Positions 47,401 through 59,800 of a stretch of 64,000 nt of DNA are shown one piece after another; positions within the stretch are counted from its first letter, which is position 1; each line of letters starts with the position of its first letter. Origin of the DNA: Parapristionchus giblindavisi (Eukaryota; Nematoda; Chromadorea; Rhabditida; Diplogasteridae); contig CALSFV010000503.1 of assembly GCA_943737045.1 (NCBI GenBank), forward strand, positions 1 through 64,000. Reading direction: 5' to 3'. Position numbers and translations under genes: made by a program. Below the pieces are notes generated by a model that was not told the origin of the DNA, did no database searches, and saw nothing but the letters and a program-made list of their open reading frames with translations.

Positions 47401-50400
47401 TTAGTCGGAGCTCAGTTGGAGCTTGGGTGTCCATTGCTTAATTGAGGAGCTTGGGTGTCGACTGGTCAAGTTTGGGCCTCAGGGAGTCAATTGGTCAAGA
47501 TTGGAGCTCAGTTGGAGCTCAGTCGGAGCTCAGTTGGAGCTTGGGTGTCCATTTCTTAATTGAGGAGCTTTGGTGTCGACTGGTCAAGTTTGGGCCTCGG
47601 GAGTCAATTGGTCAAGATTGGAGCTCAATTGGAGCTCAGTCGGAGCTTAGTTGGAGCTTGGGTGTCCATTGCTTAATTGAGGAGCTTGGGTGTCGACTGG
47701 TCAAGTTTGGGCCTCGGGGAGTCAATTGGTCAAGATTGGAGCTCAGTTGGAGCTCAGTCGGAGCTCAGTTGGAGCTTGGGTGTCCATTGCTTAAATGAGG
47801 AGCTTGGGTGTCGACTGGTCAATTCTGGAACTCGGGGAGTCCATCCGTGAAGTTTGGAGCTCAGTTGGAGCTCAGTCGGAGCTCAGTCGGAGCTTGGGGT
47901 CCATGGGTTAATTGAGGAGCTTGGGTGTCGACTGGTCAAGTTTGGGCCTCGGGGAGTCGATTGGTCAAGATTGGAGCTCAATTAGAGCTCAGTTGGAGCT
48001 CAGTCGGAGCTTGGGGTCCATGGGTTAATTGAGGAGCTTGGGTGTCGACTGGTCAAGTTTGGGCCTCGGGGAGTCAATTGGTCAAGATTGGAGCTCAGTT
48101 GGAGCTTAGTCGGAGCTCAGTTGGAGCTTGGGTGTCCATTGCTTAATTGAGGAGCTTGGGTGTCGACTGGTCAAGTTTGGGCCTCAGGGAGTCAATTGGT
48201 CAAGATTGGAGCTCAGTTGGAGCTCAGTCGGAGCTTAGTTGGAGCTTGGGTGTCCATTGCTTAATTGAGGAGCTTGGGTGTCGACTGGTCAAGTTTGGGC
48301 CTCGGGGAGTCAATTGGTCAAGATTGGAGCTCAGTTGGAGCTCAGTCGGAGCTCAGTTGGAGCTTGGGTGTCCATTGCTTAAATGAGGAGCTTGGGTGTC
48401 GACTGGTCAAGTCTGGGCCTCGGGGAGTCAATTGGTCAAGATTGGAGCTCAGTTGGAGCTCAGTCGGAGCTCAGTTGGAGCTTGGGTGTCCATTGCTTAA
48501 TTGAGGAGCTTGGGTGTCGACTGGTCAAGTTTGGGCCTCGGGGAGTCAATTGGTCAAGATTGGAGCTCAATTGGAGCTCAGTTGGAGCTCAGTCGGAGCT
48601 TGGGGTCCATGGGTTAATTGAGGAGCTTGGGTGTCGACTGGTCAAGTCTGGGCCTCGGGGAGTCAATTGGTCAAGATTGGAGCTCAGTTGGAGCTCAGTC
48701 GGAGCTCAGTTGGAGCTTGGGTGTCCATTGCTTAATTGAGGAGCTTGGGTGTCGACTGGTCAAGTCTGGGCCTCGGGGAGTCAATTGGTCAAGATTGGAG
48801 CTCAGTTGGAGCTCAGTCGGAGCTCAGTCGGAGCTTGGGGTCCATGGGTTAATTGAGGAGCTTGGGTGTCGACTGGTCAAGTTTGGGCCTCGGGGAGTCG
48901 ATTGGTCAAGATTGGAGCTCAATTAGAGCTCAGTTGGAGCTCAGTCGGAGCTTGGGGTCCATGGGTTAATTGAGGAGCTTGGGTGTCGACTGGTCAAGTT
49001 TCAGGGAGTCAATTGGTCAAGATTGGAGCTCAGTTGGAGCTCAGTCGGAGCTTAGTTGGAGCTTGGGTGTCCATTGCTTAATTGAGGAGCTTGGGTGTCG
49101 ACTGGTCAAGTTTGGGCCTCGGGGAGTCAATTGGTCAAGATTGGAGCTCAGTTGGAGCTCAGTCGGAGCTCAGTTGGAGCTTGGGTGTCCATTGCTTAAA
49201 TGAGGAGCTTGGGTGTCGACTGGTCAAGTCTGGGCCTCGGGGAGTCAATTGGTCAAGATTGGAGCTCAGTTGGAGCTCAGTCGGAGCTCAGTTGGAGCTT
49301 GGGTGTCCATTGCTTAATTGAGGAGCTTGGGTGTCGACTGGTCAAGTTTGGGCCTCGGGGAGGGCCTCGGGGAGTCAATTGGTCAAGATTGGAGCTCAGT
49401 TGGAGCTTAGTCGGAGCTCAGTTGGAGCTTGGGTGTCCATTGCTTAGTCGATTGAGGAGCTTGGGTGTCGACTGGTCAAGTTTGGGCCTCAGGGAGTCAA
49501 TTGGTCAAGATTGGAGCTCAGTTGGAGCTCAGTCGGAGCTTAGTTGGAGCTTGGGTGTCCATTGCTTAATTGAGGAGCTTGGGTGTCGACTGGTCAAGTT
49601 TGGGGCCTCGGGGAGTCAATTGGTCAAGATTGGAGCTCAGTTGGAGCTCAGTCGGAGCTCAGTTGGAGCTTGGGTGTCCATTGCTTAAATGAGGAGCTTG
49701 GGTGTCGACTGGTCAAGTTTGGAGCTCGGGGAGTCGATTGGTCAAGATTGGATCTCAGTTGGAGCTCAGTCGCAGCTCAGTTGGAGCTTGGGTGTCCATT
49801 GGTTAATTGAGGAGCTTGGGTGTCCACTGGTGAAGTCTGGGCCTCGGGGAGTCAATTGATCAAGATTGGAGCTCAGTTGGAGCTCAGTTGGAGCTCAGGT
49901 GGAGCTTGGGTGTCCATTGCTTAATTTAGGAGCTTGGGTGTCAACTGGTCAAGTTTGGGCCTCGGGGAGTCAATTGGTCAAGATTGGAGCTCAGTTGGAG
50001 CTCAGTCGGAGCTCAGTTGGAGCTTGGGTGTCCATTGCTTAATTGAGGAGCTTGGGTGTCGACTGGTCAATTCTGGGCCTCGGGGAGTCAATTGGTCAAG
50101 ATTGGAGCTCAGTTGGAGCTCAGTCGGAGCACAGTCGGAGCTTGGGTGTCCATTGCTTAATTGAGGAGCTTGGGTGTCGACTTGTCAATTCTGGGCCTCG
50201 GGGAGTCAATTGGTCAAGATTGGAGCTCAGTTGGAGCTCAGTTGGAGCTTGGGTGTCCATTGCTTAAATGAGGAGCTTGGGTGTCGACTGGTCAAGTTTG
50301 GGCCTTGGGGAGTCAATTGGTCAAGATTAGAGCTCAGTTGGAGCTCAGTCGGAGCTCAGTTGGAGCTTGGGTGTCCATTGCTTAATTGAGGAGCTTGGGT

Positions 50401-51310
50401 GTCGACTGGTCAAGTTTGGGCCTCGGGGAGTCAATTGGTCAAGATTGGAGCTCAATTGGAGCTCAGTCGGAGCTCAGTTGGAGCTTGGGTGTCCATTGCT
50501 TAATTGAGGAGCTTGGGTGTCGACTGGTCAAGTTTGGGCCTCGGGGAGTCAATTGGTCAAGATTGGAGCTCAGTTGGAGCTCAGTCGGAGCTCAGTTGGA
50601 GCTTGGGTGTCCATTGCTTAATTGAGGAGCTTGGGTGTCGACTGGTCAAGTTTGGGCCTCGGGGAGTCAATTGGTCAAGATTGGAGCTCAGTTGGAGCTC
50701 AGTTGGAGCTCAGTCGGAGCTTGGGTGTCCATTGCTTAATTGAGGAGCTTGGGTGTCAACTGGTCAAGTTTGGGCCTCGGGGAGTCAATTGGTCAAGATT
50801 GGAGCTCAGTTGGAGCTCAGTCGGAGCTCAGTTGGAGCTTGGGTATCCATTGCTTAATAGTGGAGCTTGGGTGTCGACTGGTCAAGTTTGGGCCTCGGGG
50901 AGTCGATTGGTCAAGATTGGAGCTCAGTTGGAGCTCAGTCGGAGCTCAGTCGGAGCTTGGGTGTCCATTGCTTAATTGACGAGCTTGGGTGTCAACTGGT
51001 CAAGTTTGGGCCTCGGGGAGTCAATTGGTCAAGATTGGAGCTCAGTTGGAGCTCAGTCGGAGCTCAGTTGGAGCTTGGGTATCCATTGCTTAATAGTGGA
51101 GCTTGGGTGTCGACTGGTCAAGTTTGGGCCTCGGGGAGTCGATTGGTCAAGATTGGAGCTCAGTTGGAGCTCAGTCGGAGCTCAGTCGGAGCTTGGGTGT
51201 CCATTGCTTAATTGACGAGCTTGGGTGTCGACTGGTCAAGTCTGGGCGTCGGGAAGTCGATTGATCAATTTTGCACGTTTGGAGCTCAGTTGGAGCTCAG
51301 GTGGAGCTTG
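41412..51310 (+). repeat. 107/118-bp minisatellite, mega-unit 4
   Basis: About 84 monomers. To about 48960 the block order matches units 1-3. At 48980-49460 it is broken by a short deletion (TCAAGTTTCAGGGAGTC near 49000), a 12-bp slip (GGCCTCGGGGAG twice near 49360) and an odd junction (TTGCTTAGTCGATTGAGG near 49440). From about 49700 the monomers are type A-like. A 236-bp two-monomer block marked by GGTATCCATTGCTTAATAGT is duplicated at about 50740-51212. Confidence 0.93.
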
Positions 51311-51668
51311 GTGGTGCTTGGGTAAGATGTGGAGCTTGGGGTGTCCAGAGGTCAAGTTTGGACCAAGTTAGAAGGTCTGGGGACCTCTGGGACACGTTTG
51401 GCCGTCAGCCAATCAGCGTCGACCTAGCCGATGCGAGGCTCCGCCCAGCGTGACATCTGAGCGTGACATTCAGCTGAAATGGCGTCCTCAGCCTCGACCA
51501 GGCCCCGATATGGTACCGACATGGGACCAGGGGCGCTCGACATACCAGACATCGGCAAGCTTAAGTCTAAGTTTTGGTAACTCAGGAACCAAAAGGAACC
51601 GAGATACAAGGGTAGGCCACGCCCCCTTCTAGTTCACTGTGGTGGGAGAGTGATCCTAACCCCAAATG
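51311..51668 (+). other. Non-tandem flank, type A, before cassette 5
   Basis: Near-identical to 551-907. It holds the CCAAT box at 51406-51417 plus GC boxes and CACGCCCC. It differs from the first type A flank by a few bases (for example CGACCAGGCC for CGACTAGGCC). Confidence 0.8.
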
Positions 51669-51693
51669 GGCCAGTCCCTTGCAGGGACTGGCC
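51669..51693. other. Perfect hairpin abutting telomere array, cassette 5
   Basis: Type A stem GGCCAGTCCCT / AGGGACTGGCC, loop TGC. Confidence 0.9.
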
Positions 51694-51937
51694 TTAAGCC
51701 TAAGCCTAAGCCTAAGCCTAAGCCTAAGCCTAAGCCTAAGCCTAAGCCTAAGCCTAAGCCTAAGCCTAAGCCTAAGCCTAAGCCTAAGCCTAAGCCTAAG
51801 CCTAAGCCTAAGCCTAAGCCTAAGCCTAAGCCTAAGCCTAAGCCTAAGCCTAAGCCTAAGCCTAAGCCTAAGCCTAAGCCTAAGCCTAAGCCTAAGCCTA
51901 AGCCTAAGCCTAAGCCTAAGCCTAAGCCTAAGCCTAA
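51694..51937 (-). repeat. Interstitial telomeric array (TTAGGC)n, cassette 5
   Basis: About 40 perfect GCCTAA copies on +, closing with CCTAACCCCAAGCC, as in cassettes 2-4. Confidence 0.95.
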
Positions 51938-52639
51938 CCCCAAGCCTCGGATCATAAGGGAGTGCGGGAACAGTAGAAGACTTTCTTTGAGGGCTTACAG
52001 CCCTCAAATAAAAGATATTCATTTGGGCTTAGAGAGAGAGAGTGTACATTACTTACATTATCTCAATTCAAATAAAAGTAAAAGAATCTCAAAAAGTATA
52101 CAAAATGTTAGAGTAGCACTCCTTGAATCATATTCTCTCAAGCCTAAAAAAAAGTAAAAGAATCTCAAAAAGTATACAAAATGTTAGAGTAGCACTCCTT
52201 GAATCATATTCTCTCAAGCCTAAAAAAAGTTTAAAAAATCTCAAAAAGTATACAAAACGTTAGAGTCCCACATTAGACTCATAAAACATATTCTATCAAG
52301 CCAAATAAAAGTAGAAGAATTGCAAAAAGTTGATAAAAGTTAGGGTATCAATGCATATTTCGTATTCTCTCAAGATAAATAAAAGTAGAAGAATCGCAAA
52401 AAGTTGACAAAAAGTTAGGGTATCAATGCATATTTTGTATTCTCTCAAGTCAAATAAAAGTAGAAGAATCGCAAAAAGTTGAGAAAACGTTAGAGTAGCA
52501 CTCCATGAATCATATTCTCTCAAGCCAAATAAAATTAGAAGAATCGAAAAAGTTGACAAAACTTTAGGGTATCAATGCATATTTCGTATTCTCTCAAGAT
52601 AAATAAAAGTAGAAGAATCGCAAAAAGTTGACAAACGTA

Positions 52640-53000
52640 TCCGTGAACATGAGAGAGAGATCCCTGAACATACGGGAGCATCCCTGAAGATGATACAGAA
52701 ATCCTTGAACATTACAAAGAAATCCCTGAACATACGAGTGAAATCCCTGAACATGAGATGTAAATCCCTGAACATGAGAGAGGTGATATCCCTGAACATA
52801 TGAGAGAAATCCCTGAACATACGAGAGAAATCCCTGAACATGATAGAAATCCCTGAACATACGAGTTAAATCCTTGAACATACGAGAGAAATCCCTGAAC
52901 ATGAGATAGAAATCCCTGAACATACGAGTGAAATCCTTGAACATACGAGAGAAATCCCTGAACATGAGATAGAAATCCCTGAACATGATACAGAAATCCG
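52640..53000. repeat. ATCCCTGAACAT-type short tandem repeat in left arm
   Basis: About 14 copies of ATCCYTGAACAT spaced roughly 24-27 bp, with variable GAGATAGAA or ACGAGAGAA linkers. The mirror array is at 54808-55170. It gives MFRDF-repeat frames on the opposite strand that are not proteins. Confidence 0.85.
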
Positions 53001-53377
53001 ACCACTTAATCGCCGCTTTCCAGGACCTGGGGTACTCTCTCAAGATAAATAAAAGTAGAAGAATCGCAAAAAAAGTTGACAAACGTATTCCTGAACATGA
53101 GAAAGAGAAATCCCTGAACATGAGATGAAAATCCCTGAACGTTCATGATTAGAAGGTTAATCACACCCATGATTAAAAACTTAATCGTGACCACTTAATC
53201 GCCGCTTTCCAGGCCCTGGGGTACACTCTCAAGTTAAATAAAAGTAGAAGAATCGCAGAAAGTTGACAAACGTTAGCGTAACAGTGCATAAATCGTATTC
53301 TCTCAAATTGAATAAAAGTAGAAGAATCTTTTTCCGCCCAAATGGGCGCCTTTTATTTTGCGCTAGCGATTTCGACG

Positions 53378-53870
53378 ACGCGCGGCTGAGACTTTTGCGC
53401 AAGGAAGGCTTATGAAATCACAGTTTTTGAAATGACGGGTTGGGAAAGCAAGAGAACATTGCGTGTTCAAGTGCGGGCGAAATTGTGACTGAATGATGTG
53501 GATGAAAATGGGTGTGAATAGTACGACGCGCGGCAGAGACTTTTGCATAAGGAAGGCTTATGAAATCACAGTTTTTGAAATGACGGGTTGGGAAAGCAAG
53601 AGAACATTGCGTGTTCAAGTGCGGGCGAAATTGTGACTGAATGATGTGGATGAAAATGGGTGTGAATAGTACGACGCGCGGCAGAGACTTTTGCATAAGG
53701 AAGGCTTATGAAATTACAGTTTTTGAAATGACGGGTTGGGAAAGCAAGAGAACATTGCGTGTTCAAGTGCGGGCGAAATTGTGACTGAATGATGTGGATG
53801 AAAATGGGTGTGAATAGTACGACGCGCGGCAGAGACTTTTGCATAAGGAAGGCTTATGAAATTACAGTTT
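53378..53870. repeat. 148-bp tandem repeat in core of long element
   Basis: GACGCGCGGC starts at 53378, 53525, 53673 and 53821, giving three full copies and a partial one. Each contains GGAAGGCTTATGAAAT and GTGCGGGCGAAATTGTGAC. The short elements have about two diverged copies, inverted, at 2290-2500. Confidence 0.88.
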
Positions 53871-54434
53871 TTTTCAAATCGCGGATTGGGAAAGGAGGAG
53901 AACGTTGCGTGCGCAAGTGCGGGTGAATGTGTACTGAATATTGCGTGTGAAAATAGGAGTGAATAGTGTTTCATGATACTTTCCCTATCAGCGGGTGAAA
54001 GTGCATGTGAAAAAAGGCGGGTGAGAGTGCAGGTTAAAAAAAAGGGTGAAAATTCGACTTGAAAGTGCAGATGAAAATGTGGGTGAAAGAGTGACTGAAT
54101 AATGCAGGTGAAAATGCGGGTGAATATTGCATGGGATAGAGAGGGTGAGCATTGTATGTGAGGGTTCGTGTGAATATTGTACAAGAGATTTTTGCGCATC
54201 TCTTTTAAGATAATTAACTCAAACTTCAAAAAAACTTATCTATCTACAAACTCAAAAGCACATGACTTTTCCATAAACTATAAACACTTTTTCAGGGGAC
54301 ATACTTCAAAAATGTAAAAATATATAATTAAACAGCATTCTAATTGTCATTAATTACCCTTGCGCATAACTAATTACCTCACTCAGCCTACGGATGTGCG
54401 AAAAGTGGAAGTGCGCATTATTTATCTTTGTCGT
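53871..54434. other. Rest of long-element core
   Basis: It contains loose GGGTGAAAGTGC and GGGTGAATATTG phrases, then AT-rich sequence with no feature, then the part next to the right arm (GTGCGCATTATTTATCTTTG) that matches the short core in reverse complement. Confidence 0.7.
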
Positions 54435-55886
54435 AAATCGCTAGCGCAAAATAAAAGGCGCCCATTTGGGCGGAAAAAGATTCTTCTACTTTTATTCAAT
54501 TTGAGAGAATACGATTTATGCACTGTTACGCTAACGTTTGTCAACTTTCTGCGATTCTTCTACTTTTATTTAACTTGAGAGTGTACCCCAGGGCCTGGAA
54601 AGCGGCGATTAAGTGGTCACGATTAAGTTTTTAATCATGGGTGTGATTAACCTTCTAATCATGAACGTTCAGGGATTTTCATCTCATGTTCAGGGATTTC
54701 TCTTTCTCATGTTCAGGAATACGTTTGTCAACTTTTTTTGCGATTCTTCTACTTTTATTTATCTTGAGAGAGTACCCCAGGTCCTGGAAAGCGGCGATTA
54801 AGTGGTCGGATTTCTGTATCATGTTCAGGGATTTCTATCTCATGTTCAGGGATTTCTCTCGTATGTTCAAGGATTTCACTCGTATGTTCAGGGATTTCTA
54901 TCTCATGTTCAGGGATTTCTCTCGTATGTTCAAGGATTTAACTCGTATGTTCAGGGATTTCTATCATGTTCAGGGATTTCTCTCGTATGTTCAGGGATTT
55001 CTCTCATATGTTCAGGGATATCACCTCTCTCATGTTCAGGGATTTACATCTCATGTTCAGGGATTTCACTCGTATGTTCAGGGATTTCTTTGTAATGTTC
55101 AAGGATTTCTGTATCATCTTCAGGGATGCTCCCGTATGTTCAGGGATCTCTCTCTCATGTTCACGGATACGTTTGTCAACTTTTTGCGATTCTTCTACTT
55201 TTATTTATCTTGAGAGAATACGAAATATGCATTGATACCCTAAAGTTTTGTCAACTTTTTCGATTCTTCTAATTTTATTTGGCTTGAGAGAATATGATTC
55301 ATGGAGTGCTACTCTAACGTTTTCTCAACTTTTTGCGATTCTTCTACTTTTATTTGACTTGAGAGAATACAAAATATGCATTGATACCCTAACTTTTTGT
55401 CAACTTTTTGCGATTCTTCTACTTTTATTTATCTTGAGAGAATACGAAATATGCATTGATACCCTAACTTTTATCAACTTTTTGCAATTCTTCTACTTTT
55501 ATTTGGCTTGATAGAATATGTTTTATGAGTCTAATGTGGGACTCTAACGTTTTGTATACTTTTTGAGATTTTTTAAACTTTTTTTAGGCTTGAGAGAATA
55601 TGATTCAAGGAGTGCTACTCTAACATTTTGTATACTTTTTGAGATTCTTTTACTTTTTTTTAGGCTTGAGAGAATATGATTCAAGGAGTGCTACTCTAAC
55701 ATTTTGTATACTTTTTGAGATTCTTTTACTTTTATTTGAATTGAGATAATGTAAGTAATGTACACTCTCTCTCTCTAAGCCCAAATGAATATCTTTTATT
55801 TGAGGGCTGTAAGCCCTCAAAGAAAGTCTTCTACTGTTCCCGCACTCCCTTATGATCCGAGGCTTGGGGTTCTTTTAGTTTTATTG

Positions 55887-55907
55887 AATCGCGGTGAAAC
55901 CGCGATT
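55887..55907. other. Short hairpin right of foldback, cassette 5
   Basis: Same 9-bp stem and GAA loop as after the short elements. The next roughly 55 bp is still weakly alignable to 3165-3220 (ATTATCTGCAACGTATAA against ACTATCTACAACATATAA), after which the two sequences part. Confidence 0.88.
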
Positions 55908-56819
55908 TAAAATCATTGCAGAAAATCTATCATTTTTCGCATTATCTGCAACGTATAATCTTTTTTTCGACCAAATCTTGTAATGGTGAGTGACAAATCG
56001 ATGTGGCTTGAACCGATATCGATTGATATCGCTTCAAACCAATATAAAAAATGATTGTCACTTACTGACAATCATTTTAAATCAAAAATAGAGGTTATTC
56101 ACCCGCAAATTTTTGAAATCGAAAAAATCCTCTCGACCAAATCTTGTAATGGTGAGTGACAAATCGATGTGGCTTGAACCGATATCGATTGATATCGCTT
56201 CAAACCAACATAAAAATGATTGTCACTTACTGACAATTATTTAAAATCAAAAATAGAGGATAATCACCGGTGAAATTTTGAAATCGAAAACATTTTCTCG
56301 ACCAAATCTTGGCATGTCGAGTGACAAATCGATGTGGCTTGAACCGAAATCGATTGATGTCGCTTCAAACCAATATAAAAAATGATTGTCACTTACTGAC
56401 AATTATTTTAAATCAAAAATAGAGGATATTCACCGGTGAAATTTTGAAATCGAAAACATTTTCTCGACCAAATCTTGGCATGTCGAGTGACAAATCGAAG
56501 CGGCTTGAACCGATATCGATTGATGTCGCTTCAAACCAATATAAAAAATGATTGTCACTTACTGACAATTATTTTAAATCAAAAATAGAGGATATTCACC
56601 GGTGAAATTTTGAAATCGAAAACATTTTCTCGACCAAATCTTGGCATGTCGAGTGACAAATCGAAGCGGCTTGAACCGATATCGATTGATGTCGCTTCAA
56701 ACCAATATAAAAAATGATTGTCACTTACTGACAATCATTTTAAATCAAAAATATAGGTTATTCACCGGCAATTTTTTGAAATCGAAAACATTTTCTCGAC
56801 CAAATCTTGACATGTCGAG

Positions 56820-59800
56820 TGACAAATCGATGTGGCTTGAACCGATATAGATTGATGTCACTTCAAACCAATATAAAAAATGATTGTCACTTACTGACAA
56901 TTATTTTAAATCAAAAATAGAGGATAATCACCGGTGAAATTTTGAAATCGAAAACATTTTCTCGACCAAATCTTGGCATGTCGAGTGACAAATCGATGTG
57001 GCTTGAACCGAAATCGATTGATGTCGCTTCAAACCAATATAAAAAATGATTGTCACTTACTGACAATTATTTTAAATCAAAAATAGAGGATATTCACCGG
57101 TGAAATTTTGAAATCGAAAACATTTTCTCGACCAAATCTTGACATGTCGAGTGACAAATCGATGCGGCTTGAACCGATATCGATTGATGTCACTTCAAAC
57201 CAATATAAAAAATGATTGTCACTTACTGACAATTATTTTAAATCAAAAATAGAGGATATTCACCGGTGAAATTTTGAAATCGAAAACATTTTCTCGACCA
57301 AATCTTGACATGTCGAGTGACAAATCGATGCGGCTTGAACCGATATCGATTGAGATCGCTTCAAAATAATATAAAAAATGATTGTCACTTAATGACAATT
57401 ATTTTAAATCAACAATAGAGGTTATTCACCGGCAAGTTTTTGAAATCGAAAACATTTTCTCGACCAAATCTTAACATGTCGAGTGACAAATCGATGTGGC
57501 TTGAACCGATATCGATTGAGATCGCTTCAAACCAATATAAAAAACGATTGTCACTTAATGACAATTATTTTAAATCAAAAATAGAGGTTATTCACCGGTA
57601 AATTTTCAAAATCGAAAACATTTTCTCGACCAAATCTTGACATGTCGAGTGACAAATCGATGTGGCTTGAACCGATATCGATTGACATCGCTTCAAACCA
57701 ATATAAAAAATGATTGTCACTTAATGACAATTATTTTAAATCAAAAATAGAGGTTTTTCACCGGCACATTTTTGAAATACAAAACATTTTCTCGACCAAA
57801 TCTTGACATGTCGAGTGACAAATCGATGTGGCTTGAACCGATATCGATTGACATCGCTTCAAACCAATATAAAAAAATGATTGTCACTTAATGACAATTA
57901 TTTTAAATCAAAAATAGAGGTTATTCACCGGTGAATTTTTGAAATCGAAAACATTTTCTCGACCAAATCTTGACATGTCGAGTGACAAATCGATGCGGCT
58001 TGAACCGATATCGATTGATGTCGCTTCAAACCAATATAAAAAATGATTGTCACTTAATGACAATTATTTTAAATCAAAAATAGAGGATATTCACCGGTGA
58101 AATTTTGAAATCGAAAACATTTTCTCGACCAAATCTTGACATGTCGAGTGACAAATCGAAGCGGCTTGAACCGATATCGATTGATGTCGCTTCAAACCAA
58201 TATAAAAAATGATTGTCACTTACTGACAATTATTTTAAATCAAAAATAGAGGATATTCACCGGTGAAATTTTGAAATCGAAAACATTTTCTCGACCAAAT
58301 CTTGACATGTCGAGTGACAAATCGATGTGGCTTGAACCGATATCGATTGACATCGCTTCAAACCAATATAAAAAATGATTGTCACTTACTGACAATTATT
58401 TTATATCAAAAATAGAGGTTATTCACCGGTAAATTTTTAAAATCGAAAACATTTTCTCAACCAAATCTCGTAATGGTGAGTGACAAATCGATGTGGCTTG
58501 AACCGATATAGATTGATGTCACTTCAAACCAATATAAAAAATGATTGTCACTTACTGACAATTATTTTAAATCAAAAATAGAGGATAATCACCGGTGAAA
58601 TTTTGAAATCGAAAACATTTTCTCGACCAAATCTTGGCATGTCGAGTGACAAATCGATGTGGCTTGAACCGAAATCGATTGATGTCGCTTCAAACCAATA
58701 TAAAAAATGATTGTCACTTACTGACAATTATTTTAAATCAAAAATAGAGGATATTCACCGGTGAAATTTTGAAATCGAAAACATTTTCTCGACCAAATCT
58801 TGACATGTCGAGTGACAAATCGATGCGGCTTGAACCGATATCGATTGATGTCACTTCAAACCAATATAAAAAATGATTGTCACTTACTGACAATTATTTT
58901 AAATCAAAAATAGAGGATATTCACCGGTGAAATTTTGAAATCGAAAACATTTTCTCGACCAAATCTTGACATGTCGAGTGACAAATCGATGCGGCTTGAA
59001 CCGATATCGATTGAGATCGCTTCAAAATAATATAAAAAATGATTGTCACTTAATGACAATTATTTTAAATCAACAATAGAGGTTATTCACCGGCAAGTTT
59101 TTGAAATCGAAAACATTTTCTCGACCAAATCTTAACATGTCGAGTGACAAATCGATGTGGCTTGAACCGATATCGATTGAGATCGCTTCAAACCAATATA
59201 AAAAACGATTGTCACTTAATGACAATTATTTTAAATCAAAAATAGAGGTTATTCACCGGTAAATTTTCAAAATCGAAAACATTTTCTCGACCAAATCTTG
59301 ACATGTCGAGTGACAAATCGATGTGGCTTGAACCGATATCGATTGACATCGCTTCAAACCAATATAAAAAATGATTGTCACTTAATGACAATTATTTTAA
59401 ATCAAAAATAGAGGTTTTTCACCGGCACATTTTTGAAATACAAAACATTTTCTCGACCAAATCTTGACATGTCGAGTGACAAATCGATGTGGCTTGAACC
59501 GATATCGATTGACATCGCTTCAAACCAATATAAAAAAATGATTGTCACTTAATGACAATTATTTTAAATCAAAAATAGAGGTTATTCACCGGTGAATTTT
59601 TGAAATCGAAAACATTTTCTCGACCAAATCTTGACATGTCGAGTGACAAATCGATGCGGCTTGAACCGATATCGATTGATGTCGCTTCAAACCAATATAA
59701 AAAATGATTGTCACTTAATGACAATTATTTTAAATCAAAAATAGAGGATATTCACCGGTGAAATTTTGAAATCGAAAACATTTTCTCGACCAAATCTTGA

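Larger units (their letters stand above)
37693..51668 (+). repeat. Mega-unit 4 (13,976 bp), hybrid type B front and type A tail
   Basis: It starts like units 2-3, but its minisatellite is 1.5 kb longer. The extra length follows a disturbed stretch at 48980-49460, after which monomers and flank are type A. Confidence 0.85.
51938..55870. mobile_element. Long foldback element
   Basis: Left arm 51938-53372, core 53373-54434, right arm 54435-55870. Tips are shared with the short elements (CGGATCATAAGG in place of CGCATCATAAGG). The arms are more than twice as long because internal modules are expanded: a module of about 76 bp (AGTAGCACTCCTTGAATCAT...) at 52060-52560 and many more ATCCCTGAACAT repeats at 52640-53000. 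The arms remain closely complementary over 1.4 kb. There is no transposase frame. The diverged arm text suggests an older or sister lineage of the short element. Confidence 0.8.

Noticed and set aside
52572..53121. MFRDF-repeat frames in the foldback arms (possible repeat protein)
   Set aside because: They arise from the ATCCCTGAACAT array, appear mirrored in both arms, and show no start context or conserved domain.
53363..54229. Frames of 61-171 aa in the long-element core as a possible transposase
   Set aside because: They consist of the 148-bp repeat and low-complexity text. There is no DDE/DDD-like spacing and no helix-turn-helix region.
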